Below, piece by piece: positions 6,771-14,570 of a stretch of DNA of 64,000 nucleotides (the stretch's first letter is position 1; the number at the start of each line of letters is the position of its first letter). A program made the position numbers and the translations under genes. This stretch comes from Nocardia spumae (GTDB lineage Bacteria > Actinomycetota > Actinomycetes > Mycobacteriales > Mycobacteriaceae). The notes under the pieces were generated by a model. That model was not told where the DNA came from. It saw only the letters and a program-made list of their open reading frames with translations, and ran no database searches. The DNA lies in assembly GCF_020733635.1 (NCBI RefSeq), contig NZ_JAJFZL010000001.1, forward strand, positions 992,001 through 1,056,000. Direction: 5' to 3'.

Positions 6771-7559
6771 GTGATCGTTGCGCTCATCGATTCGGGACTG
6801 GGGTTGCTGCCCACCGGCGCGTGGCTGCGCAAGCTGCGCCCCGACCTCGATCTGCTGCTGCAACTGGATCCCGACGGCGCGCCGTGGGGTCCGAAACCCG
6901 AGCAGTGGGTGATCGATCGCGTGCTCGCGGCCGCCCGGCGGTCGCTGGGGCTGGGCGCGGAGGCGATCGTGTTGCCATGCAATACCGCCAGTGTCACCGC
7001 ACTCGAACATGTGCGTGCCGAGGTCGGTCCCCAGGTGCCGGTCATCGGTACGGTGCCGGCGATCAAACCCGCCGCGGCCGCGTGCCGATCGGTGGCCGTA
7101 TGGGCCACCGCGGCGACCACCACCAGCCGCTATCAGGCCGATCTGATCGCGCGTTTCGGTGGGGAGGCCGATGTGACCGGGGTGGCCTGCCACGGCCTCG
7201 CCGACGCCATCGACCGCGGCGATCTGCCGGCCATCGAGGAGGCCATCGCGCGCGCCGCGGCGCAGACCCCGGACGACACCGAGGCGATCGTGCTCGGTTG
7301 CACCCACTATCCGCTGGTCCTGGATTCGATCGTGAGCGCGCTGCCCGCCGGTGTCCGGCTGTTCGACAGTGCGGAAGCCGTTGCGGGGCAGACACTCCGG
7401 CGGATCGACGCCTTGGGCCGCCCCACTGCGGGGACGGGCGCGGTCACCGTCTACAACAGTTGCCGGGCCGGGGAACTGCCCGCGAGTGCGGCGGCGTTCG
7501 AATCCGGTCGTGTACTCGGAGCGATCGATTGGATGCGCGCATCACAGAGCTTCAGCTGA
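6771..7559 (+). CDS. Aspartate/glutamate racemase family protein
   Basis: 262 residues, close to the length of MurI glutamate racemase. Both catalytic cysteine motifs are present: LPCNTAS (Cys70) and LGCTHYP (Cys177), plus the N-terminal Asp-Ser (IDSG, 6-9) and GT-x-PA (93-97). The usual FDSGVGG is reduced to IDSGLGL, so this is a divergent member and may not be the cell-wall MurI. MurI makes D-glutamate for peptidoglycan; this paralogue could racemise another acidic amino acid. It starts at GTG, apparently leaderless, and follows the ferredoxin reductase by 54 bp on the same strand. Confidence 0.85.
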   Translation: MIVALIDSGLGLLPTGAWLRKLRPDLDLLLQLDPDGAPWGPKPEQWVIDRVLAAARRSLGLGAEAIVLPCNTASVTALEHVRAEVGPQVPVIGTVPAIKPAAAACRSVAVWATAATTTSRYQADLIARFGGEADVTGVACHGLADAIDRGDLPAIEEAIARAAAQTPDDTEAIVLGCTHYPLVLDSIVSALPAGVRLFDSAEAVAGQTLRRIDALGRPTAGTGAVTVYNSCRAGELPASAAAFESGRVLGAIDWMRASQSFS

Positions 7560-7742
7560 TCTGATCCGCACGGTCCGACCTTCACTGGTCGCGGGAGTGC
7601 TGGCTGGCGCCGGGCACAGCTGCGCGACTGGGAGGAGGCCCTTCTGGTTGCCAGTCTCGATGGTGAATTCGCAGAGTCCGAGCCGGCTCGTCGATGCACT
7701 GCGCCTTGTCCCGGTCTGCGACCTAGCGGTGCGGGTCATATA

Positions 7743-7758
7743 TGTGACGTGTGTCACT
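7743..7758. promoter_or_regulatory. CRP-like palindrome upstream of flavoprotein-sigJ operon
   Basis: TGTGACGTGTGTCACT: TGTGA-N6-TCACt, matching the Crp/Cmr-type consensus TGTGA-N6-TCACA except for the last base; GTGAC/GTCAC arms are perfect. It is about 40 bp upstream of the flavoprotein start. Regulation by a cAMP-dependent Crp is inferred, not shown. Confidence 0.45.
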
Positions 7759-7796
7759 CCATGTCAGATCCGGGAGGTGCGGCGTGTCTCGAGGGC

Positions 7797-8990
7797 ATGA
7801 CTGATTTCAACGCCATGACCAAGGTTGTCGTTATCGGCGGCGGGTACGCCGGTGCCGTGGCGGCCAATCGGCTGCGGCTGCGTCGCGATATCGAGATCAC
7901 GCTGGTCAACCCGCGTCCGGAGTTCGTCGAGCGGATGCGGTTGCACCAGTTCGTGACCGGTACTCATGAGGCCGCTGTCGGTTACGACACGCTGCTCGGC
8001 GCGGGTGTGCGGCTGGTCGTGGATCGTGCTGTCCGCATAGATACCGTCGCCCGTAGGGTGGAACTGGGTTCGGGGCGCGCGCTCGGGTACGACTATGTGG
8101 TCTACGCGGTCGGTAGCACGGCCGTGGTGCCCGAGTCGGTGCCTGGCGCGGCTGAGTTCGCTTATCCGATCGCCGAATTCGAACACGCCCAGCGGCTGCG
8201 CGCCGCGCTGGGGGAGGTGCCCGCGCAGGCACCGATTGTCGTCGTCGGCGGCGGACTCACCGGGATAGAGACCGCCGCCGAACTCGTCGAGCATGGCCGC
8301 GCCGTCACGGTCGTGGGAGGCGGTATTTTGGCAGCGAACTTCTCGAATCCGGCCCGGCGGTCGGTGGCGAAGTGGCTGGCCGAGAACGGAGTCGAGGTGC
8401 GCGAACAGGCGCGGGTGAGCGAAGTGCGGCGTGGCGGGGTCGTATTGTCCGACGGCGATGTGCTGGCCAGTGCGATCACGATCTGGACCGCCGGATTCGG
8501 GGTGCCCGAGCTGGCATCGCGGAGCGGGCTGCGCACCGACGAACTGGGCAGGCTACTGACCGACGAGACGCTGACCAGTATCGACGACGATCGCATCGTC
8601 GCCGCCGGGGACGCGGTCGCGCCCTCGGGCCGGCCGCTGCGGATGAGCTGTTATGCCGCCCAGCCCTTGGGCGCCCAGGCCGCCGACAACGTGCTGGCCC
8701 GCATCGCGGGGTCCGAACCCAGCGTGCTGGACGTGGCCTTCGTAGCGTGCACCGTAGGTTTGGGCAGCCGCGCGGGTGCGATGCAGTTCAGCCGTCGTGA
8801 CGACACACCCGTGCCGATGTACATCGGCGGGCGCGTGGCCGGGCGGATCAAGGAGCGGGTGGGACTCGCGGGCCCGATCGGGACCATCCGCAAGGAGGCC
8901 CGCAAGCCCGGCGCGATCCCCTCCTTCATGGGCTTGGGCAGGCGCAGGGAATTGCGCGGAGCCGCACCGGAGGGGGGCGCGCGGCCGTGA
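7797..8990 (+). CDS. FAD-dependent NADH dehydrogenase-like oxidoreductase
   Basis: 397 residues of the pyridine nucleotide-disulfide oxidoreductase class II type (NDH-2-like). FAD motif IGGGYAG at ~13-19, NAD motif VVVGGGLTGIETA in the middle, and the second FAD-contact motif IVAAGDAVAP near residue 267. There is no C-terminal membrane helix. Such flavoproteins are commonly encoded with ECF41 sigma factors; here sigJ starts inside its stop codon. The start is uncertain: ATG 7797 is chosen and ATG 7815 is also possible. A good GGGAGG site instead precedes a six-codon GTG mini-ORF (7784-7804) that overlaps ATG 7797, which could act by translational coupling. Substrate unknown. Confidence 0.85.
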   Translation: MTDFNAMTKVVVIGGGYAGAVAANRLRLRRDIEITLVNPRPEFVERMRLHQFVTGTHEAAVGYDTLLGAGVRLVVDRAVRIDTVARRVELGSGRALGYDYVVYAVGSTAVVPESVPGAAEFAYPIAEFEHAQRLRAALGEVPAQAPIVVVGGGLTGIETAAELVEHGRAVTVVGGGILAANFSNPARRSVAKWLAENGVEVREQARVSEVRRGGVVLSDGDVLASAITIWTAGFGVPELASRSGLRTDELGRLLTDETLTSIDDDRIVAAGDAVAPSGRPLRMSCYAAQPLGAQAADNVLARIAGSEPSVLDVAFVACTVGLGSRAGAMQFSRRDDTPVPMYIGGRVAGRIKERVGLAGPIGTIRKEARKPGAIPSFMGLGRRRELRGAAPEGGARP

Positions 8991-9907
8991 CCGCCACCGA
9001 CGAGCACACCGAGCGTTTCCTGCACCTGCGACCGCTGCTGTTCACCATAGTCTACGAAATCCTCGGCTCGGCAACCGAAGCCGACGATGTGCTGCAGGAC
9101 AGCTATCTACGGTGGCGGCGGGTGGACCTGTCCACCGTCCGTGACACGAAATCCTATCTGGCTCAAATGGTCACCCGGCAGGCTCTGAACGTGTTGCGGG
9201 CCAGTGCCAGCCGCCGCGAGGAGTACGTCGGCCCGTGGTTGCCCGAGCCGCTGCTGCTCGCCGACGGCGACGCCTCGAGCGATGTGGTGCTCACCGAGTC
9301 GGTCTCGATGGGGATGCTGGTGGTGCTGGAAACGCTCACCCCCACCGAGCGGGCGGTCTTCGTGCTGCGCGAGGTCTTCGGCTTCGACTACGACGAAATC
9401 GCTTCCGCCACGGGCAAATCCGTCGACGCCGTGCATCAGACGGCCCGTCGCGCCCGCAACCACGTGCAAGCCCGCCGCAAGCGGTACGCCCCGGTCGATA
9501 CCGCTCGAACCGCAGCGGTCACCGAACGCTTCATAACAGCCGCGACCACCGGGGACATGACAGGTTTACTGTCGATGCTCGCGCCGGATATCACCTGGAC
9601 TACCGACAGCGGCGGCAAGGTGACCGCGCTGCCGGACCTGGTCATCGCCGGCGCCGAACGGGTGGGTGCGATTCTCATGGCGGTCTTCCGATACGCGCAG
9701 CGGCGACCGCAGGTACGCATCGAGACAATGAACTGCAACAGCCAACCAGCACTCGCGTGCTATATCGACGACAAACTGGAAGCCCTCCTCGTCTTCGACA
9801 TCGCCGACGACAAGATCATCAACGGCTACGGCATCCGCAACCCCGACAAACTGGCCACCCTCGCGATCCCCCGCGCAATCAGTCGCACCGAAACACCCAC
9901 GGCGTAA
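8987..9907 (+). CDS. sigJ: ECF41-group RNA polymerase sigma factor (SigJ-like)
   Basis: 306 residues: sigma region 2 at ~10-75 (LLFTIVYEILGSATEADDVL), sigma region 4 at ~110-165 (TPTERAVFVLREVFGFDYDE, then the DNA-reading helix SVDAVHQTARRARN), and a C-terminal SnoaL-like domain from ~175. The ECF41 markers are GPWLPEP at 82-88 in the linker and DSGGK at 207-211, a variant of the DGGGK motif. In ECF41 factors the fused SnoaL domain replaces a separate anti-sigma factor and both restrains and supports activity. The GTG start overlaps the stop of the upstream flavoprotein by 4 bp (GTGA), so the two are co-translated; that flavoprotein is the likely regulatory target or partner. Confidence 0.92.
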   Translation: MTATDEHTERFLHLRPLLFTIVYEILGSATEADDVLQDSYLRWRRVDLSTVRDTKSYLAQMVTRQALNVLRASASRREEYVGPWLPEPLLLADGDASSDVVLTESVSMGMLVVLETLTPTERAVFVLREVFGFDYDEIASATGKSVDAVHQTARRARNHVQARRKRYAPVDTARTAAVTERFITAATTGDMTGLLSMLAPDITWTTDSGGKVTALPDLVIAGAERVGAILMAVFRYAQRRPQVRIETMNCNSQPALACYIDDKLEALLVFDIADDKIINGYGIRNPDKLATLAIPRAISRTETPTA

Positions 9908-10007
9908 TCCCTACCCCGCACGTTGCCCGCGGGGCGCGCTCGCCGTCATACCGCTCGATGCGGAGGGACGATCCTGCGGTCAGCGTCTCGGTGCATGCCC
10001 GGCCGGG

Positions 10008-10038
10008 GCCCGAGGGGTCCGCTCGGACCGAGTCGGGC
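10008..10038 (+). terminator. Strong hairpin downstream of sigJ
   Basis: Nested arms GCCCGA/TCGGGC (10008-10013, 10033-10038) and GGTCCG/CGGACC (10016-10021, 10024-10029) form a long GC-rich hairpin 100 bp after the sigJ stop and before the next gene. There is no U-tract, so function as a terminator is probable rather than certain. Confidence 0.5.
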
Positions 10039-10152
10039 GTGGTGTCGCGCAACCGACGGGGTGGCATTCGAGGCTCGGCTGCGTCCGGTGCGCGATACTC
10101 TCCGCGTGGTCGAGACGGATGACGCGATCGGTGACGGTGCGGGGGTGCGCTC

Positions 10153-10893
10153 ATGACCGCCGGATATACCGCTGCCGAGGTGGCACGGGCCGTGGACGAG
10201 GCGGCGGATCCGGAGCGGGTGGCCGTGTTGCGGGGCTTCTTCAAGACCGGGCCCGGTGAATACGGCGAAGGTGATGTCTTCGTCGGCGTCACCGTGCCGA
10301 AGTCGCGGGCCATTGCCAAACGGTTTGCGGCGCTGCCGCTCCCGGAGATCGAGACATTGCTGGCGAGCGAGGTGCACGAGTGCCGCTTCGTCGCGCTGGT
10401 GATCGCGAACAATGCCATGACGAAAGCCGGGAAACCGCGGACCCGCGACGAGGCGGCCCAGCGTGAACTCGTCGACATGTATCTGACCGCCGTGCGCGGT
10501 GGCCGGGTGAACAACTGGGATCTGGTCGATGTATCGGCCGAGAACATCCTCGGGCCGTGGCTGCTGGAGCGGCCGCGTGATCTGCTCGACGAACTGGCAC
10601 AGGCGGATTCGCTGTGGGAGCGCCGAGTCGCGCTGCTGACCACCTTCGCGTTCATCAAGGCCGGAGACGCCTCCACGACCGTCGAACTGTGCGAGCGGCT
10701 ACTGCACGACCGGCGCGATCTGATCCAGAAGGCGGTCGGCTGGATGCTGCGCGAGGTGGGCAAGCGCATCGACCGCACCCTGCTGACGGGTTTCCTGGAC
10801 GAGCACGCCCAGGACATGGGCCGCACCGCGCTGAGCTACGCGACCGAGCACCTCGACCCCACCGTGCGAGCGGCCTATCGCGCTCGGCGATAG
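10153..10893 (+). CDS. AlkD-family DNA alkylation repair protein
   Basis: 246 residues made of HEAT-like helical repeats, the AlkD DNA glycosylase fold. Key family signatures are present: VGVTVPKSRAIAK (44-56), the NNWDLVDVSAENI core (120-132, with W122, D123 and D126) and WERRVALL (155-162, with R157 and R158), matching the aromatic, Asp and Arg residues that hold and hydrolyse N3- or N7-alkylated purines. It should excise positively charged alkyl adducts without flipping the base. ATG start with a GGGGGTG stretch upstream. It is monocistronic and convergent with kshB, with an 11-bp gap and no evident terminator. Confidence 0.9.
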   Translation: MTAGYTAAEVARAVDEAADPERVAVLRGFFKTGPGEYGEGDVFVGVTVPKSRAIAKRFAALPLPEIETLLASEVHECRFVALVIANNAMTKAGKPRTRDEAAQRELVDMYLTAVRGGRVNNWDLVDVSAENILGPWLLERPRDLLDELAQADSLWERRVALLTTFAFIKAGDASTTVELCERLLHDRRDLIQKAVGWMLREVGKRIDRTLLTGFLDEHAQDMGRTALSYATEHLDPTVRAAYRARR

Positions 10894-10904
10894 AACACGA
10901 GAAC

Positions 10905-11966
10905 TCAGAACTGGATCTTCAGATGATCGGTGACCGGATGCGCCTGGCAGCCGAGGATGTATCCGGCCTCGATGTCCTCCGGGTCGAGGATCTCCGAATT
11001 GTCCATCTCCACCTTGCCTTCCAGCACGGTGCAGGCGCAGGAGCCGCATTCGCCCTCCTGGCAGGAGTACGGAACGTCGAGTCCCTTGGCGAGCATGATG
11101 TCGACCAGGGTCTGGCGTCGCGGCCACTGCATGGAGTGGGTCTCGCCGTCGAGTTCGACCTCGACGGTGGCGGCGTCGGCGGACTCCTCCTCGCTCACCT
11201 CGGCCGGCGCGGTGTCGGCGAACGGGTCGCCGGACAGCGAGTTGAACACCTCGGCGTGCGTGCGGTTGCGCGGCACCTCCAGCTGCGCCAAGGCGTCGTG
11301 CACCCGGTCCATGAACGCCTTGGGGCCGCACATGAAGGCGCGGTAGCCGGTGTAGGGCGCGCACAGCGCGGCCAGGCCATCGGCGGTGGGGAGGCCCTGC
11401 AGGGGTTCCAGCCAGTGCACCACCACCAGCCGCTGCGAATTCTTGTCGGTGAGTTCGCGCAGTTCCTCGGCGAAGATGACGGATTCGGCATCCCGATTGG
11501 CGTACACCAGCACGATCCGGCCGCTGCCGCGCGCGAGCGCGGACTTCAGGATCGACATCACCGGGGTGACACCGCTACCGGCCGCGAACAGCAGCAGATC
11601 CTCGTCGAGATCCTTCGGCGTGAAGATGCCCGAGGGCGGCAGCACCTCGATCTCGTCGCCGGCTTTGACGTTGTCGCACACCCAGTTCGACGCGTAGCCG
11701 TCGACAGTGCGCTTGATGGTGACCTTGGGTTGATTATCGGTGTGCGGCGAGCTGGCCAGGGAATAGCAGCGCGCGACCGAACCGGTGCGATCGCTCGGAA
11801 TGCGCAGTGTCAGGAACTGGCCGGGTGAGTAGGCGAACCGTTCGCGCAGCTCCTCCGGCACGTCGAAGACCAGCGAGCAGGCGTCGGCCGTCTCGTTGAC
11901 GACAGCGGCGACCCGCAGCACGGCCGATCGTGAGCTGTGCGGTACGACGGGATCGACGGTGGTCAT
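10905..11966 (-). CDS. kshB: 3-ketosteroid 9-alpha-hydroxylase, reductase subunit
   Basis: 353 residues with the three-part class IA reductase layout. FAD domain with RCYS at 66-69; NAD domain with AAGSGVTPVMSIL from 128 and FMCGPKAFM at ~211; C-terminal plant-type [2Fe-2S] domain with ligands C302, C307, C310 and C340. This order (FAD-NAD-ferredoxin) and the terminal sequence match KshB (Rv3571-type, also called Hmp), which passes electrons from NADH to the Rieske oxygenase KshA. KshAB 9-alpha-hydroxylates androstadienedione and opens the steroid nucleus. GAGAGGA precedes the ATG. A perfect KstR-type box lies 47 bp upstream. kshA is not in the window. Homologous phenylacetyl-CoA or other reductases of this type are the alternative. 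Confidence 0.9.
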   Translation of the reverse strand: MTTVDPVVPHSSRSAVLRVAAVVNETADACSLVFDVPEELRERFAYSPGQFLTLRIPSDRTGSVARCYSLASSPHTDNQPKVTIKRTVDGYASNWVCDNVKAGDEIEVLPPSGIFTPKDLDEDLLLFAAGSGVTPVMSILKSALARGSGRIVLVYANRDAESVIFAEELRELTDKNSQRLVVVHWLEPLQGLPTADGLAALCAPYTGYRAFMCGPKAFMDRVHDALAQLEVPRNRTHAEVFNSLSGDPFADTAPAEVSEEESADAATVEVELDGETHSMQWPRRQTLVDIMLAKGLDVPYSCQEGECGSCACTVLEGKVEMDNSEILDPEDIEAGYILGCQAHPVTDHLKIQF

Positions 11967-12012
11967 GGTGTCCTCTCGGGCCGAGCGTGCAGCGACATCA
12001 GAGCATGGAAAC

Positions 12013-12026
12013 TAGAACATGTTCTA
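12013..12026. promoter_or_regulatory. KstR-type operator upstream of kshB
   Basis: TAGAACATGTTCTA is a perfect 14-bp palindrome fitting TnnAACnnGTTnnA. It lies 47 bp upstream of the kshB start and 2 bp beyond the stop codon of the upstream TetR gene, so kshB has its own KstR-controlled promoter. It shares the TAGAAC/GTTCTA arms of the site at 5447-5460. Confidence 0.75.
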
Positions 12027-12028
12027 AT

Positions 12029-12667
12029 TTATGATACGTGCCCGTCCCGCTGCCGGACAAGCTGGGCCTCCAGGCCGGCGATCAGCACCTCCATGCCGAA
12101 GTCGTAGGAGTACTTGCCGCGCAGATCGCCCATATGCTTGACGGCCCGCTCGACCGGCTCGGGAAGCGGCATGTCGACCAGTGCGGATCGGTCTCGCGGA
12201 TTGACCCGCGCCCGGCCGAACAGATAGGTGTGAATCGTGGCATACGCCGCGAGCACATTGCGATCGTCGAAGCCGGCGTCGGACAGGATCTCCATCACAG
12301 CGGCGATCAGGTCGAGCTGTTTTCCTAGTGTCTGTTCGATCAGCACATCGCCCAGTCCTGGGTGTTTGCGCAGCTTTTCGTCGATCTGGTCGATGAGTTC
12401 GCGTAGTCGCTGCTGCCAGGTGCCGAACTCCGGTGGCGGGGTGCGCACCCCGGTCAGCGCCGCACTGGCCACCAGATCCAGCAGTTCGCGTTTGTCGGCG
12501 ACGTAGTAGTAGGGCGCCATCGGGGAGACGCCGAGTTCGCGGGAGAGCCGGCGCATCGACAGCTTCTCCACTCCGTCGGCGCGCACCACGCGCAATGCGG
12601 CCTCGACGATCTCGGCTTCCGAGAGTGTGTTGCCGCCCCCGCTCGTCTGCATCCGTCCTACTCCCAT
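12029..12667 (-). CDS. TetR-family regulator with TetR_C-type domain
   Basis: About 212 residues. The helix-turn-helix is SEAEIVEAALRVVRADG, then MRRLSRELGVSPMAPYYYVADKREL; the C-terminal part (GTWQQRLRELIDQIDEKLRKHPG, then YATIHTYLFGRARVNPR) resembles the tetracycline-repressor type ligand domain. The start is uncertain: ATG 12667 (GAGGTGG just upstream) is chosen, ATG 12652 is nearly as good, and a GTG at 12712 has no evident site. It ends 62 bp before kshB on the same strand, with a KstR box between, so the two are probably not one simple operon. It is not KstR by sequence. Its target is unknown. Confidence 0.88.
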   Translation of the reverse strand: MGVGRMQTSGGGNTLSEAEIVEAALRVVRADGVEKLSMRRLSRELGVSPMAPYYYVADKRELLDLVASAALTGVRTPPPEFGTWQQRLRELIDQIDEKLRKHPGLGDVLIEQTLGKQLDLIAAVMEILSDAGFDDRNVLAAYATIHTYLFGRARVNPRDRSALVDMPLPEPVERAVKHMGDLRGKYSYDFGMEVLIAGLEAQLVRQRDGHVS

Positions 12668-13025
12668 GCCACCTCGAGAACTGCCGCAGCCCGCCCGACG
12701 GACACCCGTCACCTGCTGTTCAACGTGCTTGTCTTCCGCAGTCTAGAGTGCCTGTTCGCCGTGCTGGTCCGGTACAGGGGGGTGAGCGGTGGGTGCGTGC
12801 ACCGTCGTTCGAACCGAGGGTTAGCCAACGATGAGCCAGAGCGTCGTGTGATTCGGTCGGTCGCCCGGTGATCGAATGTTGCCGTGCGATAGCTAGATTC
12901 CGTACACCGTCATTGACAAGCGGCAACGCCGGACGCTGTGGATAGCGGTCGATTTCGTATCGAATTCGGCCCGTTTTTTTCGACAGGGGATGTCCGGAGG
13001 GCGGTTAGCGCATAGCATTCCTGGA
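12668..13025. other. Intergenic region between divergent tetR and mftF-like gene
   Basis: No convincing gene. It must hold the promoters of both flanking genes. Visible elements are TTGACA at 12913-12918 (a consensus -35, but no good -10 at normal spacing), a 7-bp inverted repeat GTTGCCG (12878-12884)/CGGCAAC (12921-12927), a T7 run at 12974-12980, and a palindrome over the downstream start codon. GC content drops relative to the genes. Confidence 0.5.
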
Positions 13026-13029
13026 ATGC
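13015..13029. promoter_or_regulatory. Palindrome spanning the mftF-like start codon
   Basis: GCATTCC-T-GGAATGC is a perfect 7-bp inverted repeat around one base, and includes the ATG at 13026. It could be an operator or a small RNA hairpin limiting initiation. If translation instead starts at ATG 12990 it lies inside the coding region. Confidence 0.4.
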
Positions 13030-14423
13030 GCCATGATCGACTGCCCAACGGGTTCGGGGTGCGAATCGATCCTCGGGTGCGCACCTACTCCGGTGGACGG
13101 CTCTTGGTCGGTGGCTCGCCGACGAGGTTGCTGAAACTTGCTCCGGATGCGGCCGCCCTGATCGGTGACGGGTATCTCGAAGTGACGGACCCCAAGTCCG
13201 CGGTGGTTGCCAGACGGCTGCTCGACTCCGGGGTGGCCAACCCGCGTCCACGCCTGCTGCCCGCGCCCGAGGATGTGACCGTCGTGGTGCCGCACTGCAA
13301 CGACGCCGCGGGGCTGCGCCGGCTGCTGTCCACGCTGCGTGGGCACAGCGTCGTGGTGGTGGACGACGGTTCCGACCGTCCGGTCCGGATTCCGCGCACC
13401 GGCGGACGCTGCCGGGTGACCGTGCTGCGGCACGATTCCCGCCAGGGGGTGGTCGCCGCCCGTAATGCCGGGTTACATGCCGCCACAACGGAGTTCGTGG
13501 CGTTCCTGGACTCCGATGTGGTGCCGCGCGCGGGCTGGCTGGAGGTGATGCTGGGCCATTTCAGCGATCCCGAGGTGGCGCTGGTCGCGCCACGCATCGT
13601 GGCGCGCGAACCGGATACGAGTGTGCTGGGCCGCTACGAGAGTGCGCGCTCCTCGCTGGATTTCGGCCGCCGTGAAACCGCCGTCAGTTCCCGCGGCGCG
13701 GTGTCCTACGCACCCGGGGCGGCGCTGCTGGTGCGGCGGCACGCACTGCTCGCCGAGGGGGGCTTCGACGAGCAGATGCGGTCGGCCGCCGATATCGATC
13801 TGTGCTGGCGACTCGAGCGCGCCGGCTGGCGGCTGCGCTACGAACCCGCCGCGCACGTGGCCTGTGACCAGCCGGCCTCGTTCGGTAAGTGGTTCGGACG
13901 CAAGGTATCTCACGGCGCGGGCGCGGCCCCGCTGGCCCGGCGGCACGCCGGGATGGTGGCGCCGCTGTCGGTGCCGTTCTGGACGGTCGCCGCGACGGCG
14001 CTGCTGGCCACCGCTTCGCGGGCCGGCATGCTGGGTGGTATCGCCACCCTGGTGGCCGCCCTGATCCGGCTGCGGCGCGTCTTCGCCGAACTCGACAACC
14101 CGACCCGGGTGGCGGCGATACATCTGGCTCGCGGCTTCTCCGCGGGGGTGTGGCGCATCGTCTCGGCGCTGTGCCGGCACTACTGGCCGGTGACCGTGCT
14201 GGCGATGATCGCCTCGCGCCGGATCCGGCGGCTGGCGGTGGCTCTGGCGATCGCGGACGGGCTGGCCGATTGGTTCACCCATCGCGATACCGGCGGCCTG
14301 GATCCCTTCCGCTATCTGCTGTGCAAGCGGCTCGACGACATCGCCTACGGGACCGGATTGTGGTCCGGCGCCATCCGCGCCCGCAATGTGGCGGCGCTAC
14401 GGCCGGCGGTCCCCCGGCATTGA
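13026..14423 (+). CDS. mftF: Mycofactocin-type glycosyltransferase (MftF-like, GT2)
   Basis: 465 residues. The N-terminus ([10 protein letters not shown], then [12 protein letters not shown] at ~29-40) matches the special N-terminal extension of MftF, the glycosyltransferase that adds beta-1,4-glucose units to mycofactocin. The GT2 catalytic domain follows: VVVDDGS at 110-116, the DxD metal motif FLDSDV at 160-165, and [12 protein letters not shown] at 256-267. Hydrophobic C-terminal segments suggest membrane association, ending with [13 protein letters not shown]. The start at 13026 is chosen because it aligns with MftF; ATG 12990 would add 12 residues. No mftA-E genes are nearby, so this is an orphan copy. 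It may glycosylate mycofactocin in trans or another acceptor. Confidence 0.82.
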   Translation: MRHDRLPNGFGVRIDPRVRTYSGGRLLVGGSPTRLLKLAPDAAALIGDGYLEVTDPKSAVVARRLLDSGVANPRPRLLPAPEDVTVVVPHCNDAAGLRRLLSTLRGHSVVVVDDGSDRPVRIPRTGGRCRVTVLRHDSRQGVVAARNAGLHAATTEFVAFLDSDVVPRAGWLEVMLGHFSDPEVALVAPRIVAREPDTSVLGRYESARSSLDFGRRETAVSSRGAVSYAPGAALLVRRHALLAEGGFDEQMRSAADIDLCWRLERAGWRLRYEPAAHVACDQPASFGKWFGRKVSHGAGAAPLARRHAGMVAPLSVPFWTVAATALLATASRAGMLGGIATLVAALIRLRRVFAELDNPTRVAAIHLARGFSAGVWRIVSALCRHYWPVTVLAMIASRRIRRLAVALAIADGLADWFTHRDTGGLDPFRYLLCKRLDDIAYGTGLWSGAIRARNVAALRPAVPRH

Positions 14424-14455
14424 TGGCGGGCGTCACAGCCCACCGCCGGATGCCG
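14415..14455 (+). terminator. Hairpin overlapping the mftF-like stop codon
   Basis: CGGCAT (14415-14420) pairs with ATGCCG (14450-14455), and inside it GGCGG (14425-14429) pairs with CCGCC (14443-14447). The structure spans the TGA at 14421 and precedes the next gene by 116 bp. Confidence 0.5.
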
Positions 14456-14570
14456 CCTACCTCACATTTCGCCGTGATCCCGGCACGGTGTGACCTGCCG
14501 GACAAAGCGGAAGCTTCACCCATGCCGTTCCCGACCCGCCGGTACAGTGTGGGACGGGAAAGAAAGGCAA

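Noticed and set aside
12830..12860. GTTCGAAC-type sequence resembling a tRNA T-loop in the 12.8-kb intergenic region
   Set aside because: No flanking complementary T-stem, anticodon stem or acceptor stem could be drawn on either strand.
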